DNA of 12,036 bases from an uncultured beta proteobacterium. Its GTDB lineage: Bacteria; Pseudomonadota; Gammaproteobacteria; Burkholderiales; Burkholderiaceae_B. The stretch is taken from positions 1 through 12,036 of the forward strand of contig CAIYWO010000106.1 of assembly GCA_903929925.1 (NCBI GenBank), read 5' to 3'. The notes under the pieces were generated by a model that did not search any database, was not told the DNA's origin, and worked only from the letters and a program-made list of their open reading frames with translations. Position numbers and translations under genes: made by a program. The stretch's first letter is position 1, and every line of letters begins with the position of its first letter. Below, in pieces: positions 6,163-12,036 of this stretch.

Positions 6163-7053
6163 ATGATCTGGAACTTCACAAAAATGCACGGCTTGGGCAA
6201 TGATTTTGTCATGCTCGACGGGGTGCGTCAGTCCATCGACATGACCCCAGAACGTGCTCGGGCGCTTGCTCACCGGCAGTTTGGCATTGGCTGCGATCAA
6301 ATCCTGCTGGTCGACACCCCCCTACATCCAGAAGCTGATTTTCGCTATCGGATTTTTAACGCGGATGGTGGTGAAGTCGAGCACTGTGGCAATGGCGCAC
6401 GCTGCTTCGTTAAATTCGTCCACGAACAAAAGCTCTCGTCACGCAATCCCTTACGCGCCGAAATCGCGACGGGCCTGCTCACGCTTGAGGCTCTACCCAA
6501 CGGCGATGTCGTGGTGGATATGGGCCAAACCCGCTTTACACCAGAGGCTCTGCCCTTTGATGTGACGGGGCTTGCGACTCGCGTTGAAGGCAAAGACACC
6601 CTCTATGGCTTGCCCTTGCAAGTCAACGGTATCGAACAGGTCGTTTGGCTTTCAGCCGTGGCGATTTCCAATCCGCACGCGGTTCAATTGGTCGCCGATG
6701 TGGATCATGCACCCGTTGCACAAATCGGGCCGCTGATTGAATCCCACCCGCGCTTTGCACGCCGGGTAAATGCTGGCTTTTTGCAAATTGTTGATCGGCA
6801 TACCGCCCACTTGCGGGTGTACGAACGCGGTGCAGGCGAAACACTGGCGTGTGGCACCGGTGCCTGCGCTGCAGTGGCGGCCGGGATTCGACGCGGGCTG
6901 CTCGATTCACCGGTGCGTTTGCGCGCACGTGGCGGCTGGCTCACGATCGAATGGGACGGTAGCGCGCTACGCATGACCGGCCCGACCACAACCGTTTTTT
7001 CAAGCAGTATTGATATTGACCGCCTGGTGGCCTCGATCCCCGCGGGTATTTAA
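6163..7053 (+). CDS. dapF: Diaminopimelate epimerase, DapF
   Basis: A 296-residue PLP-independent epimerase converting LL- to meso-diaminopimelate, for lysine and peptidoglycan. Both catalytic cysteines are present: C75 in NADGGEVEHCGNGARCF and C230 in GAGETLACGTGACAAV. The N-terminal signature KMHGLGNDFV is also present. An in-frame ATG six codons upstream (6145) exists, but MIWNFTKMHG fits the family N-terminus better, and GGGGGA lies about 10 bases before it. A GATAAT seven bases upstream leaves a leaderless start possible. It is the first gene of a compact dapF-DUF484-xerC unit, the same order as dapF-yigA-xerC in Escherichia coli. Confidence 0.96.
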   Translation: MIWNFTKMHGLGNDFVMLDGVRQSIDMTPERARALAHRQFGIGCDQILLVDTPLHPEADFRYRIFNADGGEVEHCGNGARCFVKFVHEQKLSSRNPLRAEIATGLLTLEALPNGDVVVDMGQTRFTPEALPFDVTGLATRVEGKDTLYGLPLQVNGIEQVVWLSAVAISNPHAVQLVADVDHAPVAQIGPLIESHPRFARRVNAGFLQIVDRHTAHLRVYERGAGETLACGTGACAAVAAGIRRGLLDSPVRLRARGGWLTIEWDGSALRMTGPTTTVFSSSIDIDRLVASIPAGI

Positions 7054-7080
7054 GTTCACTTTTTTGACGAGTAGGTAGCC

Positions 7081-7785
7081 ATGACTGATTCGCTGACCGC
7101 ACAGAACGTTGCGCGCTTTCTGCAAGAGCACCCAGAGTTCTTTGTGCAGCACGCCGAGTTGTTTTCAACGATCGAAGTGCCGCATCCCCATCAGGCGCGG
7201 GCGATTTCCCTTGGGGAACGTCAAATTCTGACCCTGCGCGAACGCCTGAAAGACTTTGAGTTCCGTCTCGCGGAGCTCGTGCGTAACGCGGCGTTAAATG
7301 AGTTGACGACCGACAAACTCAATCGCTGGTGCGTACGGATGCTTGCCGAGCCCGTTGGTGCACGTGTGCCAGAGCAAATTGCACAAGGCCTGACCGAACA
7401 GTTCAATTTACAAGAAGTGGGTATGCGCTTGTGGGGCCTGAATCTTCCTGAAGAAGGCATCGGCGAAGCGGTATCCGACGAGGTGCGCGACTACGCCAAC
7501 ACGTTGACCACACCGTATTGCGGAAACGACACAAAACTTGCAGCCGCGAGCTGGCTCAAGACTCCTCCCGCATCCTTTGCAATCTTGGCGCTGCGCCCCG
7601 CGCCAACCGCCCCCTCCTTTGGCCTGCTGGTACTCGGCTCAGACGATGCAGAGCGCTTTGCGCCGGATATGGGTCGTGCCTTTTTACAGACGGTTGGCAT
7701 CCTGGCAAGCGCGGCGCTCTCACGCCTGAGCGGCGATGAAGGCTCTGGCGACCCTGATATCCCAACGCTTAATACCCGCGCTTGA
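7081..7785 (+). CDS. DUF484 family protein (YigA-like, GAF-fold)
   Basis: A 234-residue protein with the family's N-terminal signature VARFLQEHPEFFVQHAELF (10-28), then IEVPHPHQARAISLGERQ and a predicted coiled-coil helix (about 46-75: LTLRERLKDFEFRLAELVRNA). A C-terminal GAF-like domain follows (about 82-220) with FGLLVLGSDDAERFAPDMG. DUF484 proteins stand between dapF and xerC in many proteobacteria; their biochemical role is not established. The gene begins 27 bases after dapF, with an AGGT a few bases before the ATG. No membrane segment or signal peptide is seen. Confidence 0.9.
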   Translation: MTDSLTAQNVARFLQEHPEFFVQHAELFSTIEVPHPHQARAISLGERQILTLRERLKDFEFRLAELVRNAALNELTTDKLNRWCVRMLAEPVGARVPEQIAQGLTEQFNLQEVGMRLWGLNLPEEGIGEAVSDEVRDYANTLTTPYCGNDTKLAAASWLKTPPASFAILALRPAPTAPSFGLLVLGSDDAERFAPDMGRAFLQTVGILASAALSRLSGDEGSGDPDIPTLNTRA

Positions 7786-7790
7786 ACATA

Positions 7791-8756
7791 ATGCCTGAGG
7801 TCGACGAGCCACTGCTGCCCGAAAGCGCTGAAGCGTGGCTCGCGCATCTTGAACGGAACCGCCGGTATTCCGTCCACACGCTCGAAGCGTATCGCCGCGA
7901 CCTGCAGCAGCTGGTCAGGCTGCATGACAACAAACCGCTGGAGCAAGTCGTCAATGGCAATATCCGTCACTATTTAGGACGCCTGCACGCACAAGGCCAC
8001 AGCGCGCGCAGTCTTGCTCGCATGCTGGCGGCCTGGCGCGGGTTTTTCAAATGGTGGGCGCCACAAGCCAAGATGGCATCAAACCCAGCCGCCGATGTGC
8101 GAGCGCCAAAGATCAAACGCAGTTTGCCCAAAGCCTTATCGGTCGATCAAACGCAGGCTTTGCTTGATGCAACAGTACTCACCACGCGGACAGATCCGGT
8201 CGGGCTGCGAGATCGCGCGATGTTTGAGCTATTTTATTCAAGTGGTCTACGCTTGAGTGAACTGGTTAGCCTGGATTTGCAATACACCCAAGCCAAGGAT
8301 TACACCTCAGCGGGCTGGATTGACCTGGCCGAACAAGAAGTGCACGTGCTGGGCAAGGGCGGCAAGCGCCGCTCAGTCCCCATCGGTGCGCAAGCACGAA
8401 CAAGTCTGGCCCAATGGCTCGAGGCGCGTCCTGCGCTGGCACTGGCGCAAGCGCCCGAAACCGACGCCACCGCGCTGTTTCTCGGTGCCCGCGGGCGACG
8501 GATTAGTCCACGCGTCGTACAAAGCCAGCTCACCCGACTCGCGCTTCTGGCGGGCCTACCCACCCACGTCCACCCCCACGTCCTGCGCCATAGTTTCGCA
8601 AGTCATGTGCTGCAATCCGCCCAGGATTTGCGTGCAGTGCAAGAAATGCTTGGCCACGCCAATATTTCGACCACCCAGCTCTACACAAGGCTGGACTTCC
8701 AGCATCTCGCGCGCGCTTACGATTCAGCACATCCAAGGGCCGGTCGCAAAAGCTAA
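7791..8756 (+). CDS. xerC: Site-specific tyrosine recombinase XerC
   Basis: A 321-residue recombinase that, with XerD, resolves chromosome dimers at dif near the terminus. An N-terminal SAM-like DNA-binding domain (about 10-95, with RRYSVHTLEAYRRDL) precedes the catalytic domain. The full catalytic set is visible: R154 in SGLRLSELVSL, K189 in VLGKGGKRR, H263 and R266 in HVLRHSF, H289 in LGHANISTTQLY, and the nucleophile Y298. Position after dapF and DUF484 supports XerC over XerD. The start is uncertain. ATG at 7791 is five bases after the DUF484 stop but has no clear Shine-Dalgarno; TTG at 7782 overlaps that stop and would add three residues. Either way, translational coupling to DUF484 is likely. 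Confidence 0.94.
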   Translation: MPEVDEPLLPESAEAWLAHLERNRRYSVHTLEAYRRDLQQLVRLHDNKPLEQVVNGNIRHYLGRLHAQGHSARSLARMLAAWRGFFKWWAPQAKMASNPAADVRAPKIKRSLPKALSVDQTQALLDATVLTTRTDPVGLRDRAMFELFYSSGLRLSELVSLDLQYTQAKDYTSAGWIDLAEQEVHVLGKGGKRRSVPIGAQARTSLAQWLEARPALALAQAPETDATALFLGARGRRISPRVVQSQLTRLALLAGLPTHVHPHVLRHSFASHVLQSAQDLRAVQEMLGHANISTTQLYTRLDFQHLARAYDSAHPRAGRKS

Positions 8757-9018
8757 GTTATAGTTTGATAAACTAAATTAAGCTTTCCTCTTGCAATCCA
8801 TCAAAGCGCCCCCATTTGTCAGGCTACTGAAATTTGTATCTGCTAAGCTCAACGCGCTAAGTTTTTTTGCTAAGTATTTTTACCGAGTACGCGTATAAAC
8901 CCGCAGTTCAGAATGTTTGCCCCTTGTCACGGGCTGTGCTGTAATCCCGCCTTGCCTTTTAGTCTGGGCCTGGTCCGGTGCCTACTGCACCTTTACCGTT
9001 TTTGAAGTTAATCCGCAC
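8757..9018. other. A+T-rich intergenic region upstream of the COG0523 gene
   Basis: A 262-base gap without a supported gene. It holds a perfect palindrome TAGTTT-GAT-AAACTA (8761-8775) just after xerC, and three GCTAAG direct repeats at 8842, 8856 and 8869 (13-14 base period). A fourth GCTAAG overlaps the xerC stop (8752). A TATAAA box (8894-8899) could be a -10, but its -35 is poor. No convincing intrinsic terminator for xerC is seen. The palindrome may be an operator; I do not recognise it as a Zur or Fur site. Confidence 0.4.
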
Positions 9019-10179
9019 ATGAATTCCCCAAGCAGTTTGGACAAAATGGTCCCCGTCACAATCCTCACCGGCTTTCTCGGTGCAGGCAAAACGACTCTCC
9101 TCAAACGCATCCTGACGGAATACCACGGCAAACGCATCGCCGTGATTGAGAACGAGTTCGGACAAGAAAGCATCGATAACGATTTGCTCGTACAAGATCA
9201 AGACGAAGAAATCGTCGAGCTCTCAAACGGCTGCGTGTGCTGCACCGTGCGTGGCGACCTGATGCGTACGTTGAACGATCTGCGTAAACGTCGTCAGGCG
9301 GGCGATCTGAAGTTCGAGCGCGTGATTATTGAAACGACTGGCATGGCCAACCCAGGTCCCGTCTGCCAAACGTTCTTTATGGACGACGACATCGCTGAGT
9401 ACTACCGCCTGGATGCAGTCGTGACGATCGTCGATGCCAAGCACGGCATGGAAACACTCGATCAACAGGAAGAAGCACAAAAACAAGTCGGCTTTGCTGA
9501 TCGTATCCTGGTCTCCAAAAAAGATCTCGTCACCGATGCCGAGTTCGCCGCCCTGCGCCGTCGCATCGTGCACATGAATCCACGCGCGTCGATCGAAGTC
9601 GTGAACTTCGGTGAGACCGATCTCAAGCAAATCCTGGATATCAGTGGCTTTAACCTCAATACCATTCTAGATATTGATCCACAGTTTCTGGCCGACGAAC
9701 ATCCTGATGCGGCACATGACCACGATCATGATCACGCACATTGCGACCACGATCACGGCCACTGTGAACATGAGCACGGGCACGATCATCAGCATGCACA
9801 TGATCACCATCATGACCATGACCACGATCACGCGAACTGTTCGCACCCAGATCATCATCACCCGAAACCCGCGCACGATGACACCATCGGCGCTTTTGTA
9901 TTCAAGTCCGACAAACCTTTTGACCCAGAGCGCTTAGAAGAATTTTTGGGCGGCGTGGTGCAAGTCTATGGCCCCGATCTGCTGCGTTACAAAGGTATTT
10001 TGTACATGAAAGGCATCAACAAACGCATGCTGTTTCAGGGCGTGCATATGTTGATGGGCGCCGAACCTGGCAAACCCTGGCTGGCCAACGAGAAGAAAAC
10101 CACAAAAATGGTTTTCATCGGACGCAAATTACCCCAAGAGATCTTTACCAAAGGTCTGGAGCAATGCTTGGCCAAGTAG
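9019..10179 (+). CDS. CobW/COG0523-family GTPase, putative metal (zinc) chaperone with His-rich loop
   Basis: A 386-residue G3E-family GTPase. Walker A is GFLGAGKTT (18-26), followed by NEFG (45-48), the hallmark metal-binding GCVCC (71-75), ETTG (105-108) and the guanine-specificity motif SKKD (166-169). The CobW C-terminal domain runs about 289-383. Between the domains lies a loop (228-286) with about 26 His plus Asp, Glu and three Cys, expected to bind Zn, Ni or Co. The family inserts or delivers metals; zinc-starvation members (ZigA, YeiR, ZNG1) are the best-known comparison. No cobalamin genes are nearby, so a cobW role is not supported. The ATG at 9019 is chosen from the family N-terminus before VPVTILTGFLGAGKT; its Shine-Dalgarno is weak, and the upstream TTG extension is not family-like. 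Confidence 0.92.
   Translation: MNSPSSLDKMVPVTILTGFLGAGKTTLLKRILTEYHGKRIAVIENEFGQESIDNDLLVQDQDEEIVELSNGCVCCTVRGDLMRTLNDLRKRRQAGDLKFERVIIETTGMANPGPVCQTFFMDDDIAEYYRLDAVVTIVDAKHGMETLDQQEEAQKQVGFADRILVSKKDLVTDAEFAALRRRIVHMNPRASIEVVNFGETDLKQILDISGFNLNTILDIDPQFLADEHPDAAHDHDHDHAHCDHDHGHCEHEHGHDHQHAHDHHHDHDHDHANCSHPDHHHPKPAHDDTIGAFVFKSDKPFDPERLEEFLGGVVQVYGPDLLRYKGILYMKGINKRMLFQGVHMLMGAEPGKPWLANEKKTTKMVFIGRKLPQEIFTKGLEQCLAK
9700..9876 (+). repeat. Low-complexity His/Asp codon tract inside the COG0523 gene
   Basis: Irregular CAC/CAT and GAC/GAT codon repeats encode residues 228-286 of the GTPase (runs such as HDHDHDHAH and HDHHHDHDHDH). Near-repeats at DNA level, such as CACGATCA, recur and may allow length change by slippage. 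Confidence 0.8.
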
Positions 10180-10183
10180 TACC

Positions 10184-10210
10184 TCTGCGCCTGCGCGCAG
10201 AATTTATTTT
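10184..10210 (+). terminator. Probable intrinsic terminator or attenuator between COG0523 gene and dksA
   Basis: TCTGCGC (10184-10190) pairs with GCGCAGA (10195-10201) over a CTGC loop, followed by the T-rich run TTTATTTT (10203-10210). It ends just before the dksA ATGGAG ribosome-binding region. dksA must therefore be transcribed by read-through or from a promoter inside the upstream gene. Confidence 0.65.
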
Positions 10211-10222
10211 ATGGAGTCCTTT

Positions 10223-10900
10223 ATGGCAACCAAGGCAGCAAAACCCGTAGCAGGCAAGGCGAGCACAAGCAAAGCCGCCGCCCCCACCAAAGCCGCCGTG
10301 ACGAAAAAGCCGGCTGCACCCGCCAAGAGTGCCGTAGCTGCTAAACCCGCACCCGCCAAAGCTGCCGCAAAACCTGCAGCCAAAGCTCCTGCGAAGCCAG
10401 CACCGAAGTCAGCTCCAGCTAAAGCCGCTCCTTCTGTCGAGGCAAAAGTCGCTAAGAAGAAGCCTTTCAATGCTGGTGATTTGTCAGAGAACGATCTGCC
10501 CACCGAAAGCGAACTGCTGCGCATGCCTGAATCGGAATACATGAACGAGCGCCAGCTGGGCTTCTTCCGTGATCGTCTGCGCCAGCTTGAGCAGGAAATC
10601 CTCAGTAACGCAGGCGCCACCACCGAGCATCTGCGCGAAACGCAGTTCGTACCAGATCCCGCTGACCGCGCCACGATCGAAGAAGAACACGCACTTGAAT
10701 TGCGCACCCGCGACCGCGAGCGCAAGTTGCTCAAGAAAGTTCAGCAGTCCATCGCACGCATCGACGCGGGTGAATACGGCTGGTGCGAAGAAACCGGCGA
10801 GCCGATTGGCATTCGCCGTTTGCTAGCCCGTCCAACCGCCACCTTGTCGCTTGAAGCACAAGAGCGTCGCGAAATGCGTCAGAAAATGTTTGGGGATTAA
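10223..10900 (+). CDS. dksA: RNA polymerase-binding transcription factor DksA, with Ala/Lys/Pro N-terminal extension and degenerate zinc finger
   Basis: A 225-residue DksA, long compared with about 150 in Escherichia coli. Residues 1-80 are a low-complexity Ala/Lys/Pro region with virtually no acidic residues until E73, like histone-H1-like tails. The core starts near 92. The coiled-coil spans about 104-180 with tip residues D145, D148 and A150 in PDPADRAT, which act at the RNA polymerase secondary channel with ppGpp. In the zinc-finger region GWCEETGEPIGIRRLLARPTATLSLEAQ only C188 remains; the other three positions are Thr, Ser and Ala. The fold should therefore not need zinc, as in DksA2-type proteins. 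The start is placed by GGAG six bases before ATG; an in-frame ATG four codons earlier overlaps that site. Terminators flank it, so it may be a single-gene transcript. Confidence 0.94.
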   Translation: MATKAAKPVAGKASTSKAAAPTKAAVTKKPAAPAKSAVAAKPAPAKAAAKPAAKAPAKPAPKSAPAKAAPSVEAKVAKKKPFNAGDLSENDLPTESELLRMPESEYMNERQLGFFRDRLRQLEQEILSNAGATTEHLRETQFVPDPADRATIEEEHALELRTRDRERKLLKKVQQSIARIDAGEYGWCEETGEPIGIRRLLARPTATLSLEAQERREMRQKMFGD

Positions 10901-10906
10901 GCGCGC

Positions 10907-10945
10907 GCGTTTAATTTCTGCGTTTAAGCTTAGCGTTTACGATTC
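10907..10945 (+). repeat. Three tandem 13-base units with GCGTTTA core after dksA
   Basis: GCGTTTA occurs at 10907, 10920 and 10933, exactly 13 bases apart, with diverged remaining bases (ATTTCT, AGCTTA, CGATTC). It lies between the dksA stop and its terminator, upstream of hslV. Possible remnant duplication or protein-binding array; no known site is recognised. Confidence 0.5.
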
Positions 10946-10954
10946 ACCGCCAAC

Positions 10955-10995
10955 AGGGCACACTCCAATTACCTAGAGTGTGCCCTTGTTCTCTC
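10955..10995 (+). terminator. Intrinsic terminator after dksA
   Basis: AGGGCACACTC (10955-10965) is perfectly complementary to GAGTGTGCCCT (10976-10986), with a 10-base loop and a T-rich tail TTGTTCTCTC. Strong 11-bp stem. It ends only about 12 bases before the hslV start, so it may also attenuate read-through into hslV. Confidence 0.85.
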
Positions 10996-11007
10996 TAGAG
11001 TATGCAT

Positions 11008-11544
11008 ATGGAACAGTTTCACGGCACTACTATCGTTTGCGTCCGACGCGGCAACCAGGTTGCGCTCGGTGGCGACGGCCAGGTCACGCTTGGCAACATC
11101 ATCATCAAAGGGACGGCACGTAAGATTCGGCGCCTGTACCATGACAAAATCCTGGCTGGCTTTGCTGGCGCAACCGCCGATGCCTTCACCTTGCAAGAAC
11201 GCTTCGAAGGCAAGCTTGAAAAACATCAGGGCCACCTGATGCGCGCAGCCGTTGAGCTCACACGTGACTGGCGCACTGATCGCGTTCTGCGTCGACTCGA
11301 GGCCATGCTGATCGTGGCGGACCGTGAGCACACACTTGTTCTGACAGGTAACGGCGATGTACTTGAACCCGAAAACGGTTTAGCGGCGATTGGCTCGGGT
11401 GGTGCCTATGCACAATCAGCCGCCATGGCTCTGCTGCGTCACACTGAACTTTCGCCGCGCGACATCGTCAAACAATCGCTCGAGATCGCGGGCGACCTTT
11501 GTATCTACACCAATCAGCAACATCTGATTGAAACACTCGAATAA
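11008..11544 (+). CDS. hslV: ATP-dependent protease proteolytic subunit HslV
   Basis: A 178-residue Thr protease subunit that forms double hexamers capped by HslU and degrades regulatory or misfolded cytoplasmic proteins. The protein starts MEQFHG followed by TTIVCVRRG. T7 would be the mature N-terminal nucleophile after removal of a six-residue propeptide. D23 (mature D17, in GGDG) and K39 (mature K33, in TARKI) match the catalytic Asp and Lys. The C-terminal IAGDLCIYTNQQHLIETL is typical. Two ATGs are available; 11008 is chosen because AGAG lies about 7 bases upstream, while 11002 has it only one base away. hslU follows after 12 bases. I saw no clear sigma-32 promoter just upstream. Confidence 0.96.
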   Translation: MEQFHGTTIVCVRRGNQVALGGDGQVTLGNIIIKGTARKIRRLYHDKILAGFAGATADAFTLQERFEGKLEKHQGHLMRAAVELTRDWRTDRVLRRLEAMLIVADREHTLVLTGNGDVLEPENGLAAIGSGGAYAQSAAMALLRHTELSPRDIVKQSLEIAGDLCIYTNQQHLIETLE

Positions 11545-11556
11545 GCTGGAATCACC

Positions 11557-12036
11557 ATGTCTGCCTCATCGATGACCCCTAGTGAAATCGTCTCGGAACT
11601 CGACAAGAATATCGTCGGGCAACAAAAAGCCAAGCGCTCTGTCGCTGTTGCGCTGCGTAACCGCTGGCGTCGTCAGCAAGTTGCCGAACCGCTACGCAGT
11701 GAGATTCATCCAAAAAATATTCTGATGATCGGACCGACTGGTGTCGGCAAAACCGAGATCGCGCGTCGCCTCGCAAAACTCGCGGATGCGCCTTTCATCA
11801 AAATTGAAGCCACCAAGTTCACCGAAGTAGGTTATGTCGGCCGCGATGTCGACACGATTATTCGCGACCTGGCAGAGATCGCCATCAAGCAAACTCGCGA
11901 ACAAGAAATGAAACGCGTGCGCACACTCGCAGAAGACTCTGCTGAAGACCGCATACTTGATGTGCTGCTTGCACCGCCGCGGGCTGCAGATGGCTCGCCG
12001 ATTCGCGAAGAGAACGCGACACGCCAAACGTTTCGC
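11557..12036 (+). CDS. hslU: ATP-dependent protease ATPase subunit HslU, 5' part (continues beyond window)
   Basis: The first 160 residues of the AAA+ unfoldase that feeds substrates to HslV; the full family length is about 440. Seen: the N-terminal MTPSEIVSELDKNIVGQQKAKRSVAVALRNRWRR region, Walker A GPTGVGKT (59-66), the pore motif GYVG (92-95), and the beginning of the I-domain (from about 108, charged and variable: AIKQTREQEMKRVR). The sequence stays open to the window edge. GGA six bases before the ATG is the ribosome-binding site. It sits 12 bases after hslV, the usual hslVU operon. Confidence 0.96.
   Translation, partial: MSASSMTPSEIVSELDKNIVGQQKAKRSVAVALRNRWRRQQVAEPLRSEIHPKNILMIGPTGVGKTEIARRLAKLADAPFIKIEATKFTEVGYVGRDVDTIIRDLAEIAIKQTREQEMKRVRTLAEDSAEDRILDVLLAPPRAADGSPIREENATRQTFR

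Noticed and set aside
7791..8756. Integrase of a mobile element
   Set aside because: The protein is a standard XerC in the conserved dapF-DUF484-xerC order, with no att-like repeats or cargo genes.
8761..8775. Zur or Fur box at the palindrome TAGTTTGATAAACTA
   Set aside because: The arms do not match the usual GTTATA/TATAAC-type Zur or GATAAT-type Fur patterns closely enough to claim it.
8917..9018. TTG-initiated extension of the COG0523 protein giving a hydrophobic, signal-like N-terminus
   Set aside because: It is not family-like for a cytoplasmic GTPase. The ATG at 9019 just before the Walker A strand is the normal start.
9715..9870. Cluster of GATC sites and CRISPR-like short repeats
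   Set aside because: They follow directly from His-Asp codon strings (GAT-CA) within a coding frame. The repeats are irregular and have no spacers.

Overview
The window looks like a chromosomal housekeeping region of a betaproteobacterium in Burkholderiales, most likely near Alcaligenaceae (Bordetella/Achromobacter/Alcaligenes relatives). The basis is protein wording: long-form AhcY, HslV beginning MEQFHG before the catalytic Thr, DksA with an Ala/Lys/Pro-rich N-terminus and a degenerate zinc finger, and the dapF-DUF484-xerC order. G+C is moderate by eye, lower than in classical Bordetella. I saw no prophage, IS, CRISPR array, tRNA or rRNA.

Layout. (1) 1-2000, minus strand: ahcY (S-adenosylhomocysteine hydrolase) behind a well-formed SAH riboswitch, followed by a partial small membrane protein of the phage-holin-4/YvlD family. 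(2) 2016-4437: a metallo-beta-lactamase-fold hydrolase resembling AHL lactonases, divergent from a two-gene operon. That operon encodes a carboxymuconolactone-decarboxylase-family protein with a histone-H1-like Lys/Ala tail and a beta-hydroxyacid dehydrogenase. The two promoters face away from each other and their -35 boxes form an inverted repeat. A bidirectional terminator closes the operon. (3) 4492-6162, minus strand: metK with a long structured leader, then a 63-aa DUF1289 protein whose start codon overlaps the metK stop. (4) 6163-8756, plus strand: dapF, DUF484 (YigA-like) and xerC, packed as one operon. (5) 9019-10900: a COG0523/CobW GTPase with a very His-rich loop, then DksA lacking three of the four zinc-finger cysteines. 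(6) 11008-12036: hslV and the 5' part of hslU, the HslUV protease.

How the genes work together: MetK makes S-adenosylmethionine, and AhcY removes the S-adenosylhomocysteine left by methyltransferases under SAH control. DapF supplies meso-diaminopimelate and XerC resolves chromosome dimers. The COG0523 protein beside a zinc-independent-type DksA suggests a metal-homeostasis link. No clear new multi-gene system is evident. The best leads are the RNA structures before metK, the histone-like tails on two unrelated proteins, the COG0523/DksA pairing, and the hydrolase/decarboxylase/dehydrogenase cluster of unknown substrate.
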